A stretch of DNA of 64,000 nucleotides from Morinoia aosen (GCA_030386875.1 CM059568.1:29072120-29136119), one strand, 5' to 3'. Shown: positions 44,480 through 58,177, numbered from the stretch's first letter. Program-made: numbers and translations. Notes: generated by a model not told the origin, from the letters alone.

Positions 44480-47400
44480 TAGCGAGTACTGCGTTGCCTC
44501 ATTCCCAGACTACTCGCCTCTTGACCATTCACGATCCCGTCACCAAGTATCGATTTTTAATTGACACTGGATCCAGTGTATCAATTATCCCAGCCACAGT
44601 GAAAGACAAAAACCAACCATGGTTGGCGACATTACGCGCCGCAAACGGCACGCCAATACCTTGTTTCGGTGAGAGAATTTTAGAGTGCGGTCTGGGATTG
44701 AGGAGAAAATTTGTATTCACCTTCTTGATAGCTGAAGTCCAAGAACCCATAATAGGTGCAGACTTTCTGGCCAAGTATGGCATAGTTGTAGATATTAGGA
44801 ATCGTTGTATTAGGGACGAGGAGACACAGATCTCAATTCCCGCTTGCAGCATAACTAGAGCTAATGTCTTGCATTCCTTCTCGATTGCTTTCAAGGAGGA
44901 GTGCATGTTTGAACAGGAACTTAAAAATTTCCCTGCATTAACAAACCCTAACTTAGTCTCTAACAACATGCAAACATGTACAAAGCACTTCATAGAGACG
45001 CAGGGTCCGCCAGTTTTCTCCCGTGCTAGGCGACTGCCGCCTGATCGATTGGCGTTAGCTAAGAAAGAATTCGCTAGGATGCTCGAAGATGGCATCATAC
45101 GCACTTCCAAAAGCCCTTGGGCTAGCCCTCTTTTGCTAGTACCCAAGGCTAACGGTGAATTCAGACCGTGCGGGGATTTCCGCAGGTTGAACGCCGTTAC
45201 TTTACCTGATCGATATCCTATCCCCTACCTGCACGATTTCAGTGCAAATTTAGAGGGAGCACAAATTTTCTCTAAGATCGACCTTCAGTCCGCCTTTCAT
45301 CAAATTCCCTTGGATGAGTCTGCGATTCCTAAGACCGCGGTAATCACTCCGTTTGGTCTCTTTGAATTCCTAAAGATGCCATATGGTCTCCGGAACGCAC
45401 CTCAAACGTTCCAGAGACACATGGCTGAAATTTTCTCTGACCTCACTTTCGCTTATGTCTATCTAGACGACATCCTTGTGGCGTCCACAACCCCAGAGTT
45501 GCACAAAGACCATCTTCGGGTCGTTTTTCAAAGATTGTCCGACAATGGACTCCTCGTAAACCCTGCAAAATGTGAGCTCGGAAAGCCATCACTGATTTAC
45601 TTAGGCCATGAAATCTCTAGCCTAGGTCTAAAACCTTTGCCTTCCAAAGTAGAAGTGATCAAAAACTTTCCTCTTCCACAGACCCAGAAGGAACTAAGAA
45701 GGTTCCTAGGTTCTGTTAACTTCTACCATCGTTTCATACGCAACTGTGCTCAAACCTTGGCGCCCTTGTCTGACCTCCTCGAACCGAAACGAAAAGGCAA
45801 ATCTATCGAGGTAAAATGGACAGAAGAAGCGCGCCAAGCTTTCGAAGAGATTAAACAAAAGTTAGCTTCCGCGACTGAACTATCCTACCCTCTTGCTAAT
45901 GCTGATTTCAGCCTCGTTGTTGACACATCCAGTACCGCCGTAGGTGCTGTGTTGCAACAACAAGTAGGTACTAATATCTCTCCTCTTGCTTTCTTTTCCA
46001 AAAAGCTGTCGCCCACTGAGCGTGGTTATAGCGCGTTCGGTAGGGAACTTCTTGCTATCTACCTATCTGTGAGACACTTTCGCTATGCTCTAGAGGCGAG
46101 GGAGTTTGTGATCTACACAGATCACAAACCTTTGACCTCAGCGATCAAAATGCCTTCTGAAAGACATTCCCCTAGGGAAGCTCGACACCTGTCATTCATA
46201 AGTCAGTTTACCACTGACCTACGTTACATTAAGGGACTAGACAATACCGTAGCCGATTGTCTCTCCAGAATCAATTCTGTCCAAACCAGTGGTGAAATCA
46301 CCTTCGGCAACATTGCTAATGCTCAGAAGGAGGATCCTGAACTTCAGGACCTTCTCAAACCTTCTAACACTTCCCCTCCAAAACTAACCTTGGTTGACGG
46401 CGTGTACCGTGATGCCGAGCGACCCTCTCGTTTGTATCTTCCTGCGACGCTCCGCAGAGTAGCTGTCCTCCACCTTCATTCCCTCTCTCATCCCGGTATT
46501 AACCGTACATTGCGTTTGGTTTCTGATCGTTTCGTCTGGCCAGCGATGCGTAAGGAGGTCAAGCAAATTGTGCAAAATTGCCATGCGTGTCAGAGTAGTA
46601 AGGTGGTGAAACATAATCGTGCGGCGCTGCAGAGTTGTGCATTCACGGGTCACAAGTTTGACTCTATACACCTAGACTTGGTGGGTCCCTTGCCCTTATC
46701 GCGCGGTTATTCTTATTTGTTGACCATCATCGATAGGTTCACGCGTTGGGTTGAGGCTGTCCCTTTACCTGATACCCAAACTGAGACGGTAGCGCGCGCC
46801 TTCTTATCTAACTGGATCTCTAGATTTGGGGTTCCCTTAAGTGTCACACATGACCGGGGATCACAATTCACCTCCAACTTCTGGAGGGAGCTTAGCTCCG
46901 CCTTAGGGTGTGCAAACACATCCACTACAGCATATCATCCGCAGTCAAATGGACTTATTGAGAGAGTCCACAGAGACCTCAAGTCTGCCTTGCGCTGCCT
47001 TAATTGCAGTCACGATTGGACTGATAGACTTCCAGTAGTACTACTTAGCATTCGAAACCTACACAGACAGGATCAGCAGTGCACAGCGGCTGAAATGTTG
47101 TATGGGAAGACGCTTCGTCTTCCCGGCGACATTGTTGACCCAAAACCTTTGCCTGAATTTTCATCCGCTGACCGTTCCGCTTATGTAACCTGCCTTAAAG
47201 ACTGCATGCGTAAGATCGAGTATGTTGCTCCACGAATGCCTCAGACTCAGGACAAACTAGATGCCGCCCTGCAAGACTGCACACATGTGTATGTCCGCAA
47301 TGATGCTATAAAACCTACACTCACGCGCCCTTATGATGGCCCATTCAAAGTACTTAAACGCAAGCAAAAATACTTCATTCTCGAACGATTCGGTTCACAC

Positions 47401-47817
47401 GATCCCGTGAGCATTGATCGATTAAAAGTCGCATACACTTCTGATCATAGTGTAACTCATAACTCATCCTCCTCTCCGCAGATTTCTCCTTCCACTGAGA
47501 CTCGATCATATCTACCATCTCAGCTTCCTCAGTTGGCTGCCCTGTTGCCTAGTCAACTTGAGTGTAACCCTTTCCACGTGCCTGTACATTCAAACCCTAT
47601 CTCTAACCCTGTCGTAGATTCTAACTCTAGTCCTCTTACTGACACAGCGACAAGTCTGGAGAGACCAGACGAGCCCGCTGCAGTAACTCCTGTTCCTAGG
47701 ACTCTTGCCGATCTAAACTTGCAGACCCGTTTGGTGAAACTGCCCCGCTCAGTATCATTTGCCAATTGCCGAACTCGGCAGGGTCGTGTAGTTCGCCCTC
47801 CTTCCCGCTACAGATGA
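44461..47817 (+). CDS. pol: Pol of A2 unit 1
   Basis: Read in the -1 frame from the gag end. Counting from the TTG at 44494: protease LIDTGSS (D24), RT with YLDD (323-326), RNase H D477, E518 and D543, integrase zinc H662/H666 and C696/C699, integrase D728, D787 and E823 (35 residues between the last two), then a GPF-type module and a P/S-rich tail. It is 1,107 residues to TGA at 47815-47817. Unit 1 has Thr478 next to the RNase H Asp, where unit 2, A1 and C have Ala. All catalytic residues are present. Confidence 0.95.
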   Translation, partial: RHQRRIVASTALPHSQTTRLLTIHDPVTKYRFLIDTGSSVSIIPATVKDKNQPWLATLRAANGTPIPCFGERILECGLGLRRKFVFTFLIAEVQEPIIGADFLAKYGIVVDIRNRCIRDEETQISIPACSITRANVLHSFSIAFKEECMFEQELKNFPALTNPNLVSNNMQTCTKHFIETQGPPVFSRARRLPPDRLALAKKEFARMLEDGIIRTSKSPWASPLLLVPKANGEFRPCGDFRRLNAVTLPDRYPIPYLHDFSANLEGAQIFSKIDLQSAFHQIPLDESAIPKTAVITPFGLFEFLKMPYGLRNAPQTFQRHMAEIFSDLTFAYVYLDDILVASTTPELHKDHLRVVFQRLSDNGLLVNPAKCELGKPSLIYLGHEISSLGLKPLPSKVEVIKNFPLPQTQKELRRFLGSVNFYHRFIRNCAQTLAPLSDLLEPKRKGKSIEVKWTEEARQAFEEIKQKLASATELSYPLANADFSLVVDTSSTAVGAVLQQQVGTNISPLAFFSKKLSPTERGYSAFGRELLAIYLSVRHFRYALEAREFVIYTDHKPLTSAIKMPSERHSPREARHLSFISQFTTDLRYIKGLDNTVADCLSRINSVQTSGEITFGNIANAQKEDPELQDLLKPSNTSPPKLTLVDGVYRDAERPSRLYLPATLRRVAVLHLHSLSHPGINRTLRLVSDRFVWPAMRKEVKQIVQNCHACQSSKVVKHNRAALQSCAFTGHKFDSIHLDLVGPLPLSRGYSYLLTIIDRFTRWVEAVPLPDTQTETVARAFLSNWISRFGVPLSVTHDRGSQFTSNFWRELSSALGCANTSTTAYHPQSNGLIERVHRDLKSALRCLNCSHDWTDRLPVVLLSIRNLHRQDQQCTAAEMLYGKTLRLPGDIVDPKPLPEFSSADRSAYVTCLKDCMRKIEYVAPRMPQTQDKLDAALQDCTHVYVRNDAIKPTLTRPYDGPFKVLKRKQKYFILERFGSHDPVSIDRLKVAYTSDHSVTHNSSSSPQISPSTETRSYLPSQLPQLAALLPSQLECNPFHVPVHSNPISNPVVDSNSSPLTDTATSLERPDEPAAVTPVPRTLADLNLQTRLVKLPRSVSFANCRTRQGRVVRPPSRYR

Positions 47818-47829
47818 TTGCAGCGGGTG

Positions 47830-47858
47830 GACCTTTCGGTCTGCGCCTTGGGGGGTAA
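47830..47858 (+). promoter_or_regulatory. A2 unit 1 pre-LTR hairpin and polypurine tract
   Basis: GACCTTTCGGTC (47830-47841) is followed by TTGGGGGGTAA and LTR2. It starts 12 bases after the pol stop. The unit 2 equivalent is at 54989-55017. Confidence 0.75.
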
Positions 47859-50060
47859 TGTAGCATACCGCTACATAAGTGTAAAAAGTATAAATTTGCC
47901 ATTCATACTTAAAGAAATTAAATAGTAGCATTAAAAATATTACTCTAATTTATTATTAATTATTTTCTACTTCTAATTCATAATCATTAAAGTTTTTGTG
48001 TAAATGCATGAAATAATAAAAACAACACTTAACATTTTTCGAGAGAGAAGCCCTCTGGTGGCAATACTGCGCAATGCGCGCCTCTGGTTCAAAAAGCCAC
48101 TCTTTGTTCAGGCGTCCTACCTTGCGGTGTTACAAGCAAATTCTCGTGAGTTTTTAAATGTGTTAGAAAATTATCGTGTTCCTTGTCGTCGCGTCAGTGA
48201 GTATGAATAAGTGACAGTGCAGTATTATTAAGTTGCGTAGTTGTGCGTGGGAATATTGATGTAGCATTTGTCTCATTCTGTGTTTATCTTTTCTCAGCGT
48301 GACTTAGCGTAAAGATATTGCATTTCCGTGTCATGATTTTATTATCAAAGCATAATCATGTTTGATGTGCATATCATTTCCGTGTCATGAATTTATTATC
48401 AAAGCATAATCAGACTCGTTCCTTTTTCATTTCGATAATCTACTAATCCACGATAATTTCTGCTTGAATGAACGCGGCGAATATTGCCGGCGTTCGTTCG
48501 ATAGCGTCTTTGTGTAATGGCGGAACCTCGCATCGCCGTCTTTGTCATTACTCTGTGATTATAAATACTATAGGCATGTGTATAGTAGCATTTATTCTTT
48601 TTTTTTGTAGTTTAAATTACGAAAAGTATTCATGCCTATGCTTGATAAATTTTGGTATTTCATTTCTTAATTCCATACTCGTTTGGGAAACCTTTAAGTA
48701 AACGCCTTTATTTCAATAGAGAAACATTTCTATGGAATTTAATTTAACTCCTCGCATTCTTGTGATAAAAGCACCCAACTATCTGCCTATCTTAAGTGTG
48801 TGCGAATTGCTGGCGGTTTTGGCTTAGGCCAACGCGTAAGCCGCCGGCTAGATCGCCAAGCGTAACTTCGTGCTTTCGTGTTTTCTTTCTTCGCGTATTT
48901 TCCGCTTGTAAAATCAACGTTTAGGTTTCCCCCTTTCTTTCATCATTGGAGATACATATTATTATTTAATTCCTTTATTATTGCATATGATATCTACTAA
49001 GATTTTTCAGTAGGATTTATATCCATAAACTTTAGGATTTTTATGTTTTTCTTACTGCTTTCAAAAGTGCAGTCATTTGATATTTTCACCATTTTTCGTA
49101 GATCTCGTGTTTACTTGCCCGTAGTCTCGGTAAGGAATCACGATCTTTATTCTTGGAAATTCGTAAGCCATTACTCAGAAATTAAAAGCCAGAGGCACTA
49201 GTGATTAAACAATTTATCTCTTGATTAAAAATCTGTCAACCTAAAGTCTGTCCTATCTCTTTTTGAGTTGCCAAAAGTGAGAATCCCAATGTAGCCGGAG
49301 CCAGACCTGTAGGAGTTTTTCAGATTCTCCGTGTGGGAAGAGTTGTCATTATAATTTGGATTCAGTGATTGGAATGTCTTGATGTCTCTCCTGGAATGTT
49401 TCACCCAGCATCTTGGACCCCTGTGCAGGACCTCTACAGCATCGCCATACACACAAACCATTATCCCTGGGCCTTGAGCTTTGCCTTTAACTCAGCCTAG
49501 AGTTTCACGTCAACAAAACGCCACAACACCCATTATCCCTGGGTTTTTCATGAGTGCCATGCTAAACGCTATTCTCACTTAAGCAGTAACTTTTACTTGC
49601 TCCCGTTAACGTGCTAATGTGTTTAATGCGCCAACTTGCTTCTGCTCACATGAGCAAGATTTAACTTGCACCCTCAACCTCACCTTATGTTGAGTCATTA
49701 GTTCTACCTGCACTAATTCACTGATCTGCGCTCAATCACCTGAAATTGCCTAATTCAACTTCCCAAATACAACTCACTCACCCTGATTACTCCATCTCGT
49801 TCCGGCCTTTGTCGACGCCAGCCTGGTTCTCCGGCGAGGATTGCCCACCTCGACAAGCTTCCCGAGATCAAGATCCAAGCCAGTCCTCCTTGGTTTTCCT
49901 TCAATAAACTACACAGCAGAAAAACAAGCTGAGTCCAGTACCGCTTTTCATTATCCTTCTCATAATTTTCCCTTACGCTTCGAGAAATCGTTCGAGTTAT
50001 TCTTGCCGTCAATAATCAATACTTTACATTCAAGCCAACCAACGGCGGAAAAACCCGACA
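47859..50060 (+). repeat. A2 LTR2, shared by both units (2202 bp)
   Basis: It acts as 3' LTR of unit 1 and 5' LTR of unit 2. It has no target duplication beside it. At 48834 and 48858 it has A where LTR1 and LTR3 agree on G and C. Confidence 0.95.
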
Positions 50061-50660
50061 CTGGTGCATCGGCCGGGAAATTATTTTTTAAAATAAAAGA
50101 AAGAACTAAAACTCGAAGTGTTCTGGGGGGTTGTGAGAGTATAATGTTGGCGTATCATTGTAGTGATAAATTTTCCCATGTCGTAGTGGTTTGAGAGATT
50201 TCCTGTGGATTTTTGACCATGCTAATGAATTTTCTCTGAGCAGCTTAAAAATTTTTTTTTTATCTTTCTTTTATGCTGTTTCCCTGTCTTTGTTTGTTTT
50301 TGTGCCTCAGTAGGTAGGGAAATATCTTTCCACTATTTCCGTGCTGTGCATTTATTCCTGACCACCGCAAAAATTCTCGTCCCATTTTCTCTCTTTCCGT
50401 TTTCTTCAACGTATTGATTGATTGAGTAGGTAGAAAAATAATTTTTTTTCTCTCTCCTGCTTAATTTTGTGCCTACGCAAATTGCCGCATACCGCATAAT
50501 AATTTTTTTCTCTTCGTTTCCAATTTCATGTTTCCTGTCTTCTGTTTCAACTTAATTTGAGTGATTGAGTAGGTGAAGAATTAACGCAACCCCTAGCTAC
50601 TTTATCCCAAGTCATAGGCACTGATATCTTAATTGCGCATCCCAAAAAGAGACTGCTAGC

Positions 50661-51638
50661 ATGCCTGACTCCGATAATGAAGATCGAGCACACACAAATC
50701 CCATTAGGCTCCCGCCTTTCATTCCAGGGGACGCGCACACCTGGTTCAACCAGGTGGAAGCAGTGTTTAGGTATAATAGGATAAATCAGGAGATAGACAA
50801 ATTCTACGCGCTTGTGAGCGCTGCGCCCACAAAACTACTAAATAACTCTAATGACCTATTAGAAAACCCTCCAGATCATAACCCTTACGGAATCTTGAAA
50901 GGCAAAATCTTGGCAAGGCTTCAGATGTCCGATGCGGACAAATTCCGAAGTCTTGTAGATGCCTCAGCAATTCCACCTGTCTCTGCTTCCTTCTCTCCCT
51001 CTTCGCTCGTGAAAGAACTTCGGAAACTCGCTACTGGTGTTGCCGTAGCTGAAGGGTTTCTGAAGGAAGTTTTCATGACAAAGCTGTCACCCAACGTGCG
51101 GCCTTTTCTATCGCTAGCAGGGCCCGAGCAAACGTTAGAGAAACTAGCGGAGTCCGCAGAGACTGTGATTAGAAATATCCATTTGCCTCGAGAACCACAG
51201 GTTGCTTCCTTAAATGTAGCAGCTACAACTTTTAGCCCGTCAAATACGGCGCCTAGTGAATCCTCAGCCACAATAGATAAGCTGCAGCAGGACATCGCTG
51301 AAATAAAGCAAGCTCTTCAAAATTTTCAAATAGGTCAGAGTCAAAGTGTGGCTCACATTCAGCAAGGCCCAGGGAGATTCCAAAGCCACCAAAATGCCTA
51401 CGACTATCCCTATGACTATCACTCTAACTATCCTCCTCCTCCTCCTCAACGCTTTGATAGAGGTAGATCTTTTGATAGGTCAAATCAAGACCGCCGTTTC
51501 AGGTCGCGCTCTCGTGATGCTAGTAGCAACTTGTGCTGGTACCACATGAAATTTGGTGACCAAGCTCGCAAATGTGCCTCTAGATACTGTCCTCGTTATA
51601 CCGAAATGACTTCGGGAAACGCCATCAGCGACGCATAG
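50661..51638 (+). CDS. gag: Gag of A2 unit 2
   Basis: The 325-residue Gag is identical in protein sequence to unit 1 (one silent change, CCT to CCC, at 51091-51093). It has the same CHCC knuckle and slippery heptamer. The leader differs from unit 1 by a T-run length change and one substitution near 50603. TAG lies at 51636-51638. Confidence 0.95.
   Translation: MPDSDNEDRAHTNPIRLPPFIPGDAHTWFNQVEAVFRYNRINQEIDKFYALVSAAPTKLLNNSNDLLENPPDHNPYGILKGKILARLQMSDADKFRSLVDASAIPPVSASFSPSSLVKELRKLATGVAVAEGFLKEVFMTKLSPNVRPFLSLAGPEQTLEKLAESAETVIRNIHLPREPQVASLNVAATTFSPSNTAPSESSATIDKLQQDIAEIKQALQNFQIGQSQSVAHIQQGPGRFQSHQNAYDYPYDYHSNYPPPPPQRFDRGRSFDRSNQDRRFRSRSRDASSNLCWYHMKFGDQARKCASRYCPRYTEMTSGNAISDA
51614..51620 (+). 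promoter_or_regulatory. -1 ribosomal frameshift heptamer, A2 unit 2
   Basis: G GGA AAC, identical in sequence and phase to unit 1. Confidence 0.7.
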
Positions 51639-54600
51639 TAGCGAGTACTGCGTTGCCTCATTCCCAGACTACTCGCCTCTTGACCATTCACGATCCCGTC
51701 ACCAAGTATCGATTTTTAATTGACACTGGATCCAGTGTATCAATTATCCCAGCCACAGTGAAAGACAAAAACCAACCATGGTTGGCGACATTACGCGCCG
51801 CAAACGGCACGCCAATACCTTGTTTCGGTGAGAGAATTTTAGAGTGCGGTCTGGGATTGAGGAGAAAATTTGTATTCACCTTCTTGATAGCTGAAGTCCA
51901 AGAACCCATAATAGGTGCAGACTTTCTGGCCAAGTATGGCATAGTTGTAGATATTAGGAATCGTTGTATTAGGGACGAGGAGACACAGATCTCAATTCCC
52001 GCTTGCAGCATAACTAGAGCTAATGTCTTGCATTCCTTCTCGATTGCTTTCAAGGAGGAGTGCATGTTTGAACAGGAACTTAAAAATTTCCCTGCATTAA
52101 CAAACCCTAACTTAGTCTCTAACAACATGCAAACATGTACAAAGCACTTCATAGAGACGCAGGGTCCGCCAGTTTTCTCCCGTGCTAGGCGACTGCCGCC
52201 TGATCGATTGGCGTTAGCTAAGAAAGAATTCGCTAGGATGCTCGAAGATGGCATCATACGCACTTCCAAAAGCCCTTGGGCTAGCCCTCTTTTGCTAGTA
52301 CCCAAGGCTAACGGTGAATTCAGACCGTGCGGGGATTTCCGCAGGTTGAACGCCGTTACTTTACCTGATCGATATCCTATCCCCTACCTGCACGATTTCA
52401 GTGCAAATTTAGAGGGAGCACAAATTTTCTCTAAGATCGACCTTCAGTCCGCCTTTCATCAAATTCCCTTGGATGAGTCTGCGATTCCTAAGACCGCGGT
52501 AATCACTCCGTTTGGTCTCTTTGAATTCCTAAAGATGCCATATGGTCTCCGGAACGCACCTCAAACGTTCCAGAGACACATGGCTGAAATTTTCTCTGAC
52601 CTCACTTTCGCTTATGTCTATCTAGACGACATCCTTGTGGCGTCCACAACCCCAGAGTTGCACAAAGACCATCTTCGGGTCGTTTTTCAAAGATTGTCCG
52701 ATAATGGACTCCTCGTAAACCCTGCAAAATGTGAGCTCGGAAAGCCATCACTGATTTACTTAGGCCATGAAATCTCTAGCCTAGGTCTAAAACCTTTGCC
52801 TTCCAAAGTAGAAGTGATCAAAAACTTTCCTCTTCCACAGACCCAGAAGGAACTAAGAAGGTTCCTAGGTTCTGTTAACTTCTACCATCGTTTCATACGC
52901 AACTGTGCTCAAACCTTGGCGCCCTTGTCTGACCTCCTCGAACCGAAACGAAAAGGCAAATCTATCGAGGTAAAATGGACAGAAGAAGCGCGCCAAGCTT
53001 TCGAAGAGATTAAACAAAAGTTAGCTTCCGCGACTGAACTATCCTACCCTCTTGCTAATGCTGATTTCAGCCTCGTTGTTGACGCATCCAGTACCGCCGT
53101 AGGTGCTGTGTTGCAACAACAAGTAGGTACTAATATCTCTCCTCTTGCTTTCTTTTCCAAAAAGCTGTCGCCCACTGAGCGTGGTTATAGCGCGTTCGGT
53201 AGGGAACTTCTTGCTATCTACCTATCTGTGAGACACTTTCGCTATGCTCTAGAGGCGAGGGAGTTTGTGATCTACACAGATCACAAACCTTTGACCTCAG
53301 CGATCAAAATGCCTTCTGAAAGACATTCCCCTAGGGAAGCTCGACACCTGTCATTCATAAGTCAGTTTACCACTGACCTACGTTACATTAAGGGACTAGA
53401 CAATACCGTAGCCGATTGTCTCTCCAGAATCAATTCTGTCCAAACCAGTGGTGAAATCACCTTCGGCAACATTGCTAATGCTCAGAAGGAGGATCCTGAA
53501 CTTCAGGACCTTCTCAAACCTTCTAACACTTCCCCTCCAAAACTAACCTTGGTTGACGGCGTGTACCGTGATGCCGAGCGACCCTCTCGTTTGTATCTTC
53601 CTGCGACGCTCCGCAGAGTAGCTGTCCTCCACCTTCATTCCCTCTCTCATCCCGGTATTAACCGTACATTGCGTTTGGTTTCTGATCGTTTCGTCTGGCC
53701 AGCGATGCGTAAGGAGGTCAAGCAAATTGTGCAAAATTGCCATGCGTGTCAGAGTAGTAAGGTGGTGAAACATAATCGTGCGGCGCTGCAGAGTTGTGCA
53801 TTCACGGGTCACAAGTTTGACTCTATACACCTAGACTTGGTGGGTCCCTTGCCCTTATCGCGCGGTTATTCTTATTTGTTGACCATCATCGATAGGTTCA
53901 CGCGTTGGGTTGAGGCTGTCCCTTTACCTGATACCCAAACTGAGACGGTAGCGCGCGCCTTCTTATCTAACTGGATCTCTAGATTTGGGGTTCCCTTAAG
54001 TGTCACACATGACCGGGGATCACAATTCACCTCCAACTTCTGGAGGGAGCTTAGCTCCGCCTTAGGGTGTGCAAACACATCCACTACAGCATATCATCCG
54101 CAGTCAAATGGACTTATTGAGAGAGTCCACAGAGACCTCAAGTCTGCCTTGCGCTGCCTTAATTGCAGTCACGATTGGACTGATAGACTTCCAGTAGTAC
54201 TACTTAGCATTCGAAACCTACACAGACAGGATCAGCAGTGCACAGCGGCTGAAATGTTGTATGGGAAGACGCTTCGTCTTCCCGGCGACATTGTTGACCC
54301 AAAACCTTTGCCTGAATTTTCATCCGCTGACCGTTCCGCTTATGTAACCTGCCTTAAAGACTGCATGCGTAAGATCGAGTATGTTGCTCCACGAATGCCT
54401 CAGACTCAGGACAAACTAGATGCCGCCCTGCAAGACTGCACACATGTGTATGTCCGCAATGATGCTATAAAACCTACACTCACGCGCCCTTATGATGGCC
54501 CATTCAAAGTACTTAAACGCAAGCAAAAATACTTCATTCTCGAACGATTCGGTTCACACGATCCCGTGAGCATTGATCGATTAAAAGTCGCATACACTTC

Positions 54601-54976
54601 TGATCATAGTGTAACTCATAACTCATCCTCCTCTCCGCAGATTTCTCCTTCCACTGAGACTCGATCATATCTACCATCTCAGCTTCCTCAGTTGGCTGCC
54701 CTGTTGCCTAGTCAACTTGAGTGTAACCCTTTCCACGTGCCTGTACATTCAAACCCTATCTCTAACCCTGTCGTAGATTCTAACTCTAGTCCTCTTACTG
54801 ACACAGCGACAAGTCTGGAGAGACCAGACGAGCCCGCTGCAGTAACTCCTGTTCCTAGGACTCTTGCCGATCTAAACTTGCAGACCCGTTTGGTGAAACT
54901 GCCCCGCTCAGTATCATTTGCCAATTGCCGAACTCGGCAGGGTCGTGTAGTTCGCCCTCCTTCCCGCTACAGATGA
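51620..54976 (+). CDS. pol: Pol of A2 unit 2
   Basis: It is 1,107 residues from the TTG at 51653, with the same domain order and residues as unit 1. The single amino-acid difference I see is Ala478 (VVDASS) against Thr in unit 1; a silent change lies near 52701. Ala is also present in A1 and C, so this unit has the ancestral RNase H sequence. Protease, RT, RNase H and integrase catalytic residues are all present, so this is the best candidate in the window for an active LTR element. Confidence 0.95.
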   Translation, partial: RHQRRIVASTALPHSQTTRLLTIHDPVTKYRFLIDTGSSVSIIPATVKDKNQPWLATLRAANGTPIPCFGERILECGLGLRRKFVFTFLIAEVQEPIIGADFLAKYGIVVDIRNRCIRDEETQISIPACSITRANVLHSFSIAFKEECMFEQELKNFPALTNPNLVSNNMQTCTKHFIETQGPPVFSRARRLPPDRLALAKKEFARMLEDGIIRTSKSPWASPLLLVPKANGEFRPCGDFRRLNAVTLPDRYPIPYLHDFSANLEGAQIFSKIDLQSAFHQIPLDESAIPKTAVITPFGLFEFLKMPYGLRNAPQTFQRHMAEIFSDLTFAYVYLDDILVASTTPELHKDHLRVVFQRLSDNGLLVNPAKCELGKPSLIYLGHEISSLGLKPLPSKVEVIKNFPLPQTQKELRRFLGSVNFYHRFIRNCAQTLAPLSDLLEPKRKGKSIEVKWTEEARQAFEEIKQKLASATELSYPLANADFSLVVDASSTAVGAVLQQQVGTNISPLAFFSKKLSPTERGYSAFGRELLAIYLSVRHFRYALEAREFVIYTDHKPLTSAIKMPSERHSPREARHLSFISQFTTDLRYIKGLDNTVADCLSRINSVQTSGEITFGNIANAQKEDPELQDLLKPSNTSPPKLTLVDGVYRDAERPSRLYLPATLRRVAVLHLHSLSHPGINRTLRLVSDRFVWPAMRKEVKQIVQNCHACQSSKVVKHNRAALQSCAFTGHKFDSIHLDLVGPLPLSRGYSYLLTIIDRFTRWVEAVPLPDTQTETVARAFLSNWISRFGVPLSVTHDRGSQFTSNFWRELSSALGCANTSTTAYHPQSNGLIERVHRDLKSALRCLNCSHDWTDRLPVVLLSIRNLHRQDQQCTAAEMLYGKTLRLPGDIVDPKPLPEFSSADRSAYVTCLKDCMRKIEYVAPRMPQTQDKLDAALQDCTHVYVRNDAIKPTLTRPYDGPFKVLKRKQKYFILERFGSHDPVSIDRLKVAYTSDHSVTHNSSSSPQISPSTETRSYLPSQLPQLAALLPSQLECNPFHVPVHSNPISNPVVDSNSSPLTDTATSLERPDEPAAVTPVPRTLADLNLQTRLVKLPRSVSFANCRTRQGRVVRPPSRYR

Positions 54977-54988
54977 TTGCAGCGGGTG

Positions 54989-55017
54989 GACCTTTCGGTC
55001 TGCGCCTTGGGGGGTAA
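54989..55017 (+). promoter_or_regulatory. A2 unit 2 pre-LTR hairpin and polypurine tract
   Basis: GACCTTTCGGTC at 54989-55000, then TTGGGGGGTAA directly before LTR3. Confidence 0.75.
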
Positions 55018-56592
55018 TGTAGCATACCGCTACATAAGTGTAAAAAGTATATATTTGCCATTCATACTTAAAGAAATTAAATAGTAGCATTAAAAATATT
55101 ACTCTAATTTATTATTAATTATTTTCTACTTCTAATTCATAATCATTAAAGTTTTTGTGTAAATGCATGAAATAATAAAAACAACACTTAACATTTTTCG
55201 AGAGAGAAGCCCTCTGGTGGCAATACTGCGCAATGCGCGCCTCTGGTTCAAAAAGCCACTCTTTGTTCAGGCGTCCTACCTTGCGGTGTTACAAGCAAAT
55301 TCTCGTGAGTTTTTAAATGTGTTAGAAAATTATCGTGTTCCTTGTCGTCGCGTCAGTGAGTATGAATAAGTGACAGTGCAGTATTATTAAGTTGCGTAGT
55401 TGTGCGTGGGAATATTGATGTAGCATTTGTCTCATTCTGTGTTTATCTTTTCTCAGCGTGACTTAGCGTAAAGATATTGCATTTCCGTGTCATGATTTTA
55501 TTATCAAAGCATAATCATGTTTGATGTGCATATCATTTCCGTGTCATGAATTTATTATCAAAGCATAATCAGACTCGTTCCTTTTTCATTTCGATAATCT
55601 ACTAATCCACGATAATTTCTGCTTGAATGAACGCGGCGAATATTGCCGGCGTTCGTTCGATAGCGTCTTTGTGTAATGGCGGAACCTCGCATCGCCGTCT
55701 TTGTCATTACTCTGTGATTATAAATACTATAGGCATGTGTATAGTAGCATTTATTCTTTTTTTTTGTAGTTTAAATTACGAAAAGTATTCATGCCTATGC
55801 TTGATAAATTTTGGTATTTCATTTCTTAATTCCATACTCGTTTGGGAAACCTTTAAGTAAACGCCTTTATTTCAATAGAGAAACATTTCTATGGAATTTA
55901 ATTTAACTCCTCGCATTCTTGTGATAAAAGCACCCAACTATCTGCCTATCTTAAGTGTGTGCGAATTGCTGGCGGTTTTGGCTTAGGCCGACGCGTAAGC
56001 CGCCGGCTAGATCGCCACGCGTAACTTCGTGCTTTCGTGTTTTCTTTCTTCGCGTATTTTCCGCTTGTAAAATCAACGTTTAGGTTTCCCCCTTTCTTTC
56101 ATCATTGGAGATACATATTATTATTTAATTCCTTTATTATTGCATATGATATCTACTAAGATTTTTCAGTAGGATTTATATCCATAAACTTTAGGATTTT
56201 TATGTTTTTCTTACTGCTTTCAAAAGTGCAGTCATTTGATATTTTCACCATTTTTCGTAGATCTCGTGTTTACTTGCCCGTAGTCTCGGTAAGGAATCAC
56301 GATCTTTATTCTTGGAAATTCGTAAGCCATTACTCAGAAATTAAAAGCCAGAGGCACTAGTGATTAAACAATTTATCTCTTGATTAAAAATCTGTCAACC
56401 TAAAGTCTGTCCTATCTCTTTTTGAGTTGCCAAAAGTGAGAATCCCAATGTAGCCGGAGCCAGACCTGTAGGAGTTTTTCAGATTCTCCGTGTGGGAAGA
56501 GTTGTCATTATAATTTGGATTCAGTGATTGGAATGTCTTGATGTCTCTCCTGGAATGTTTCACCCAGCATCTTGGACCCCTGTGCAGGACCT

Positions 56593-57039
56593 TGTAGTGA
56601 TCGCCCTCAGCCGTACTTCAGCCTAATTTCATAAAATATTAAAAAACTAAAATCCTAAAATTAAATTATACAAATGTAGTTATTTTTACAATTCTCGCGA
56701 ACAAGAGTCAAGCCTCGCACTTCGGAGTGCAACCTTCTCCTCAATAAATTCCCCATACCGGCGAGTGAAACTATTCTCTCATTTTCCCCCGGTGTTGGCT
56801 TGTGGTAGTTTGGTTGTTTCATGGATTATTAGACGCTAGATATATTGCGTCCGAGTACCCAGAACTCCTTCGGAGTCAGAGGCCTTAAATCATTCAATTA
56901 GCAATTAAGTGTGCTTGGAAAAGCACTGGTGGCCCTTTTAAATAATAAGAACATTCTCTTTTGAAAACGATAAATCCCTCAATAATCAACATTTAAAAAA
57001 ATCAAATTCTATTAGTCCCCCATTTGGGACAAGTTTACA
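56593..57039 (+). repeat. E 5' LTR, internally deleted (447 bp)
   Basis: It matches both ends of the 2.1-kb 3' LTR but lacks about 1.7 kb. The junction is near 56692 (TTTACAA joined to TTCTCGCGAACAAG). Confidence 0.9.
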
Positions 57040-57248
57040 CTGGTGACCAGAATTCATACCAGAGTTGATAAATAATCCAACAACTGGATTGCCGCAGCCA
57101 TCATTTGGAGGTTTTTGAGCGCATGTCGAGGCTGTTGCAGCTGTTGCATGTTGAACTTTGGAGGAGGTAGTGTTCCTTTCCATCCTTTTCCTCTAATTCT
57201 CAGTAATCAAACATAGTTTTTCCTCTCTAAACTCTTCCCTAATAATAA

Positions 57249-57415
57249 GTTATTGCTACTGCAGCCTATTCTAACAAATTCTTCATGTTTTTTTTCCATT
57301 GCTACTGAAGCCACCTTTTACAAAACTCTTCATGTATTTCCATTGCTACTGAAGCTCCTCACTAATTAACCTTCGCAATTCCCATTGCTACTGCAGCACC
57401 ATTGCTACTGAAGCA
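57249..57415 (+). repeat. E leader repeats
   Basis: Five copies of ATTGCTACTG(A/C)AGC, the last two back to back, in the same arrangement as in C (10841-11048). Confidence 0.75.
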
Positions 57416-57609
57416 CAAAAGTAAACAAAATGTCTGTGTGTGAAACACTACCTTGCCATCCTGAGCAACTTACGGATATAAAAGAACGGCCGTCTGCAGA
57501 CCGGTTGTCCTTTAATAGTTATCCGTATCCCATACGGATATGGAATGCTCAGCGCAAATATTTCACCTTCACTTGACTAAGTCTTTCCTGATATCCCATT
57601 TTTTTTATG

Positions 57610-58135
57610 GCTGCCTGGCCGGTGTGCTGTAGCCTTGGGGACGCCTGAGGAGCACGCACGTTGACTAGGGTGGTTGTGCAAACGACTCACGTCGCACAAT
57701 TGCCGTTGTAACCGGCATATGTGTTTTGGGAAGGAAGGAACTGATTTTTTTTGTACTATGGCATACTATAAAAACCTAGACTGCGACTTCGCATCAGGTC
57801 AACACCTGTCGAGCCAACGAATTCGTACGTCTTAGTTCGCTTTGAATATTCTAAAGTGATGGAAGTCGACCAATTCTAGATTCCACGTTACACCGTTCAA
57901 AGAACGCAGTCGGAGTCGGGAATTCGGGCGCCTCCATTTCGGCGGATACTCTGGCACCGTATGTCCAGTGATGCTAACCTCACAGATTTTTTATGGTCCC
58001 AGTTCGGGATCCGAGCTGAAACTTTCATAGTTCCAGAGTTAACCTTCCACTCTTTTCATCTATTTTCCTCTGTCAATCTTTCTTTTGGGAACTTCCCTTA
58101 GTAACTCCCTCGAGCATCTTACAAGTAACAGCTTC
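57610..58135 (+). pseudogene. pol: Pol remnants in E
   Basis: Short stretches match C pol in order but with large gaps. GGGGACGCCTGAGGAGCACG corresponds to the part after the RT YLDD motif. GGGAAGGAAGGAACTGA is a little further on. GTCAACACCTGTCGAG, CCGTTCAAAGAACGC and a CCCAGTTCGGGATCCGA-like stretch belong to the C-terminal tail. Protease, most of RT, RNase H and integrase are gone. No frame is maintained. The unmatched stretch 57430-57600 may be filler DNA. Confidence 0.75.
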
Positions 58136-58145
58136 AGTGTTACCA

Positions 58146-58177
58146 GACCTTTCGGTCTACATGCGTTGGGGAGTAGC
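58146..58177 (+). promoter_or_regulatory. E pre-LTR hairpin and polypurine tract
   Basis: GACCTTTCGGTC at 58146-58157, then GTTGGGGAGTAGC before the 3' LTR. The hairpin is unchanged although the pol around it is decayed. Confidence 0.75.
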
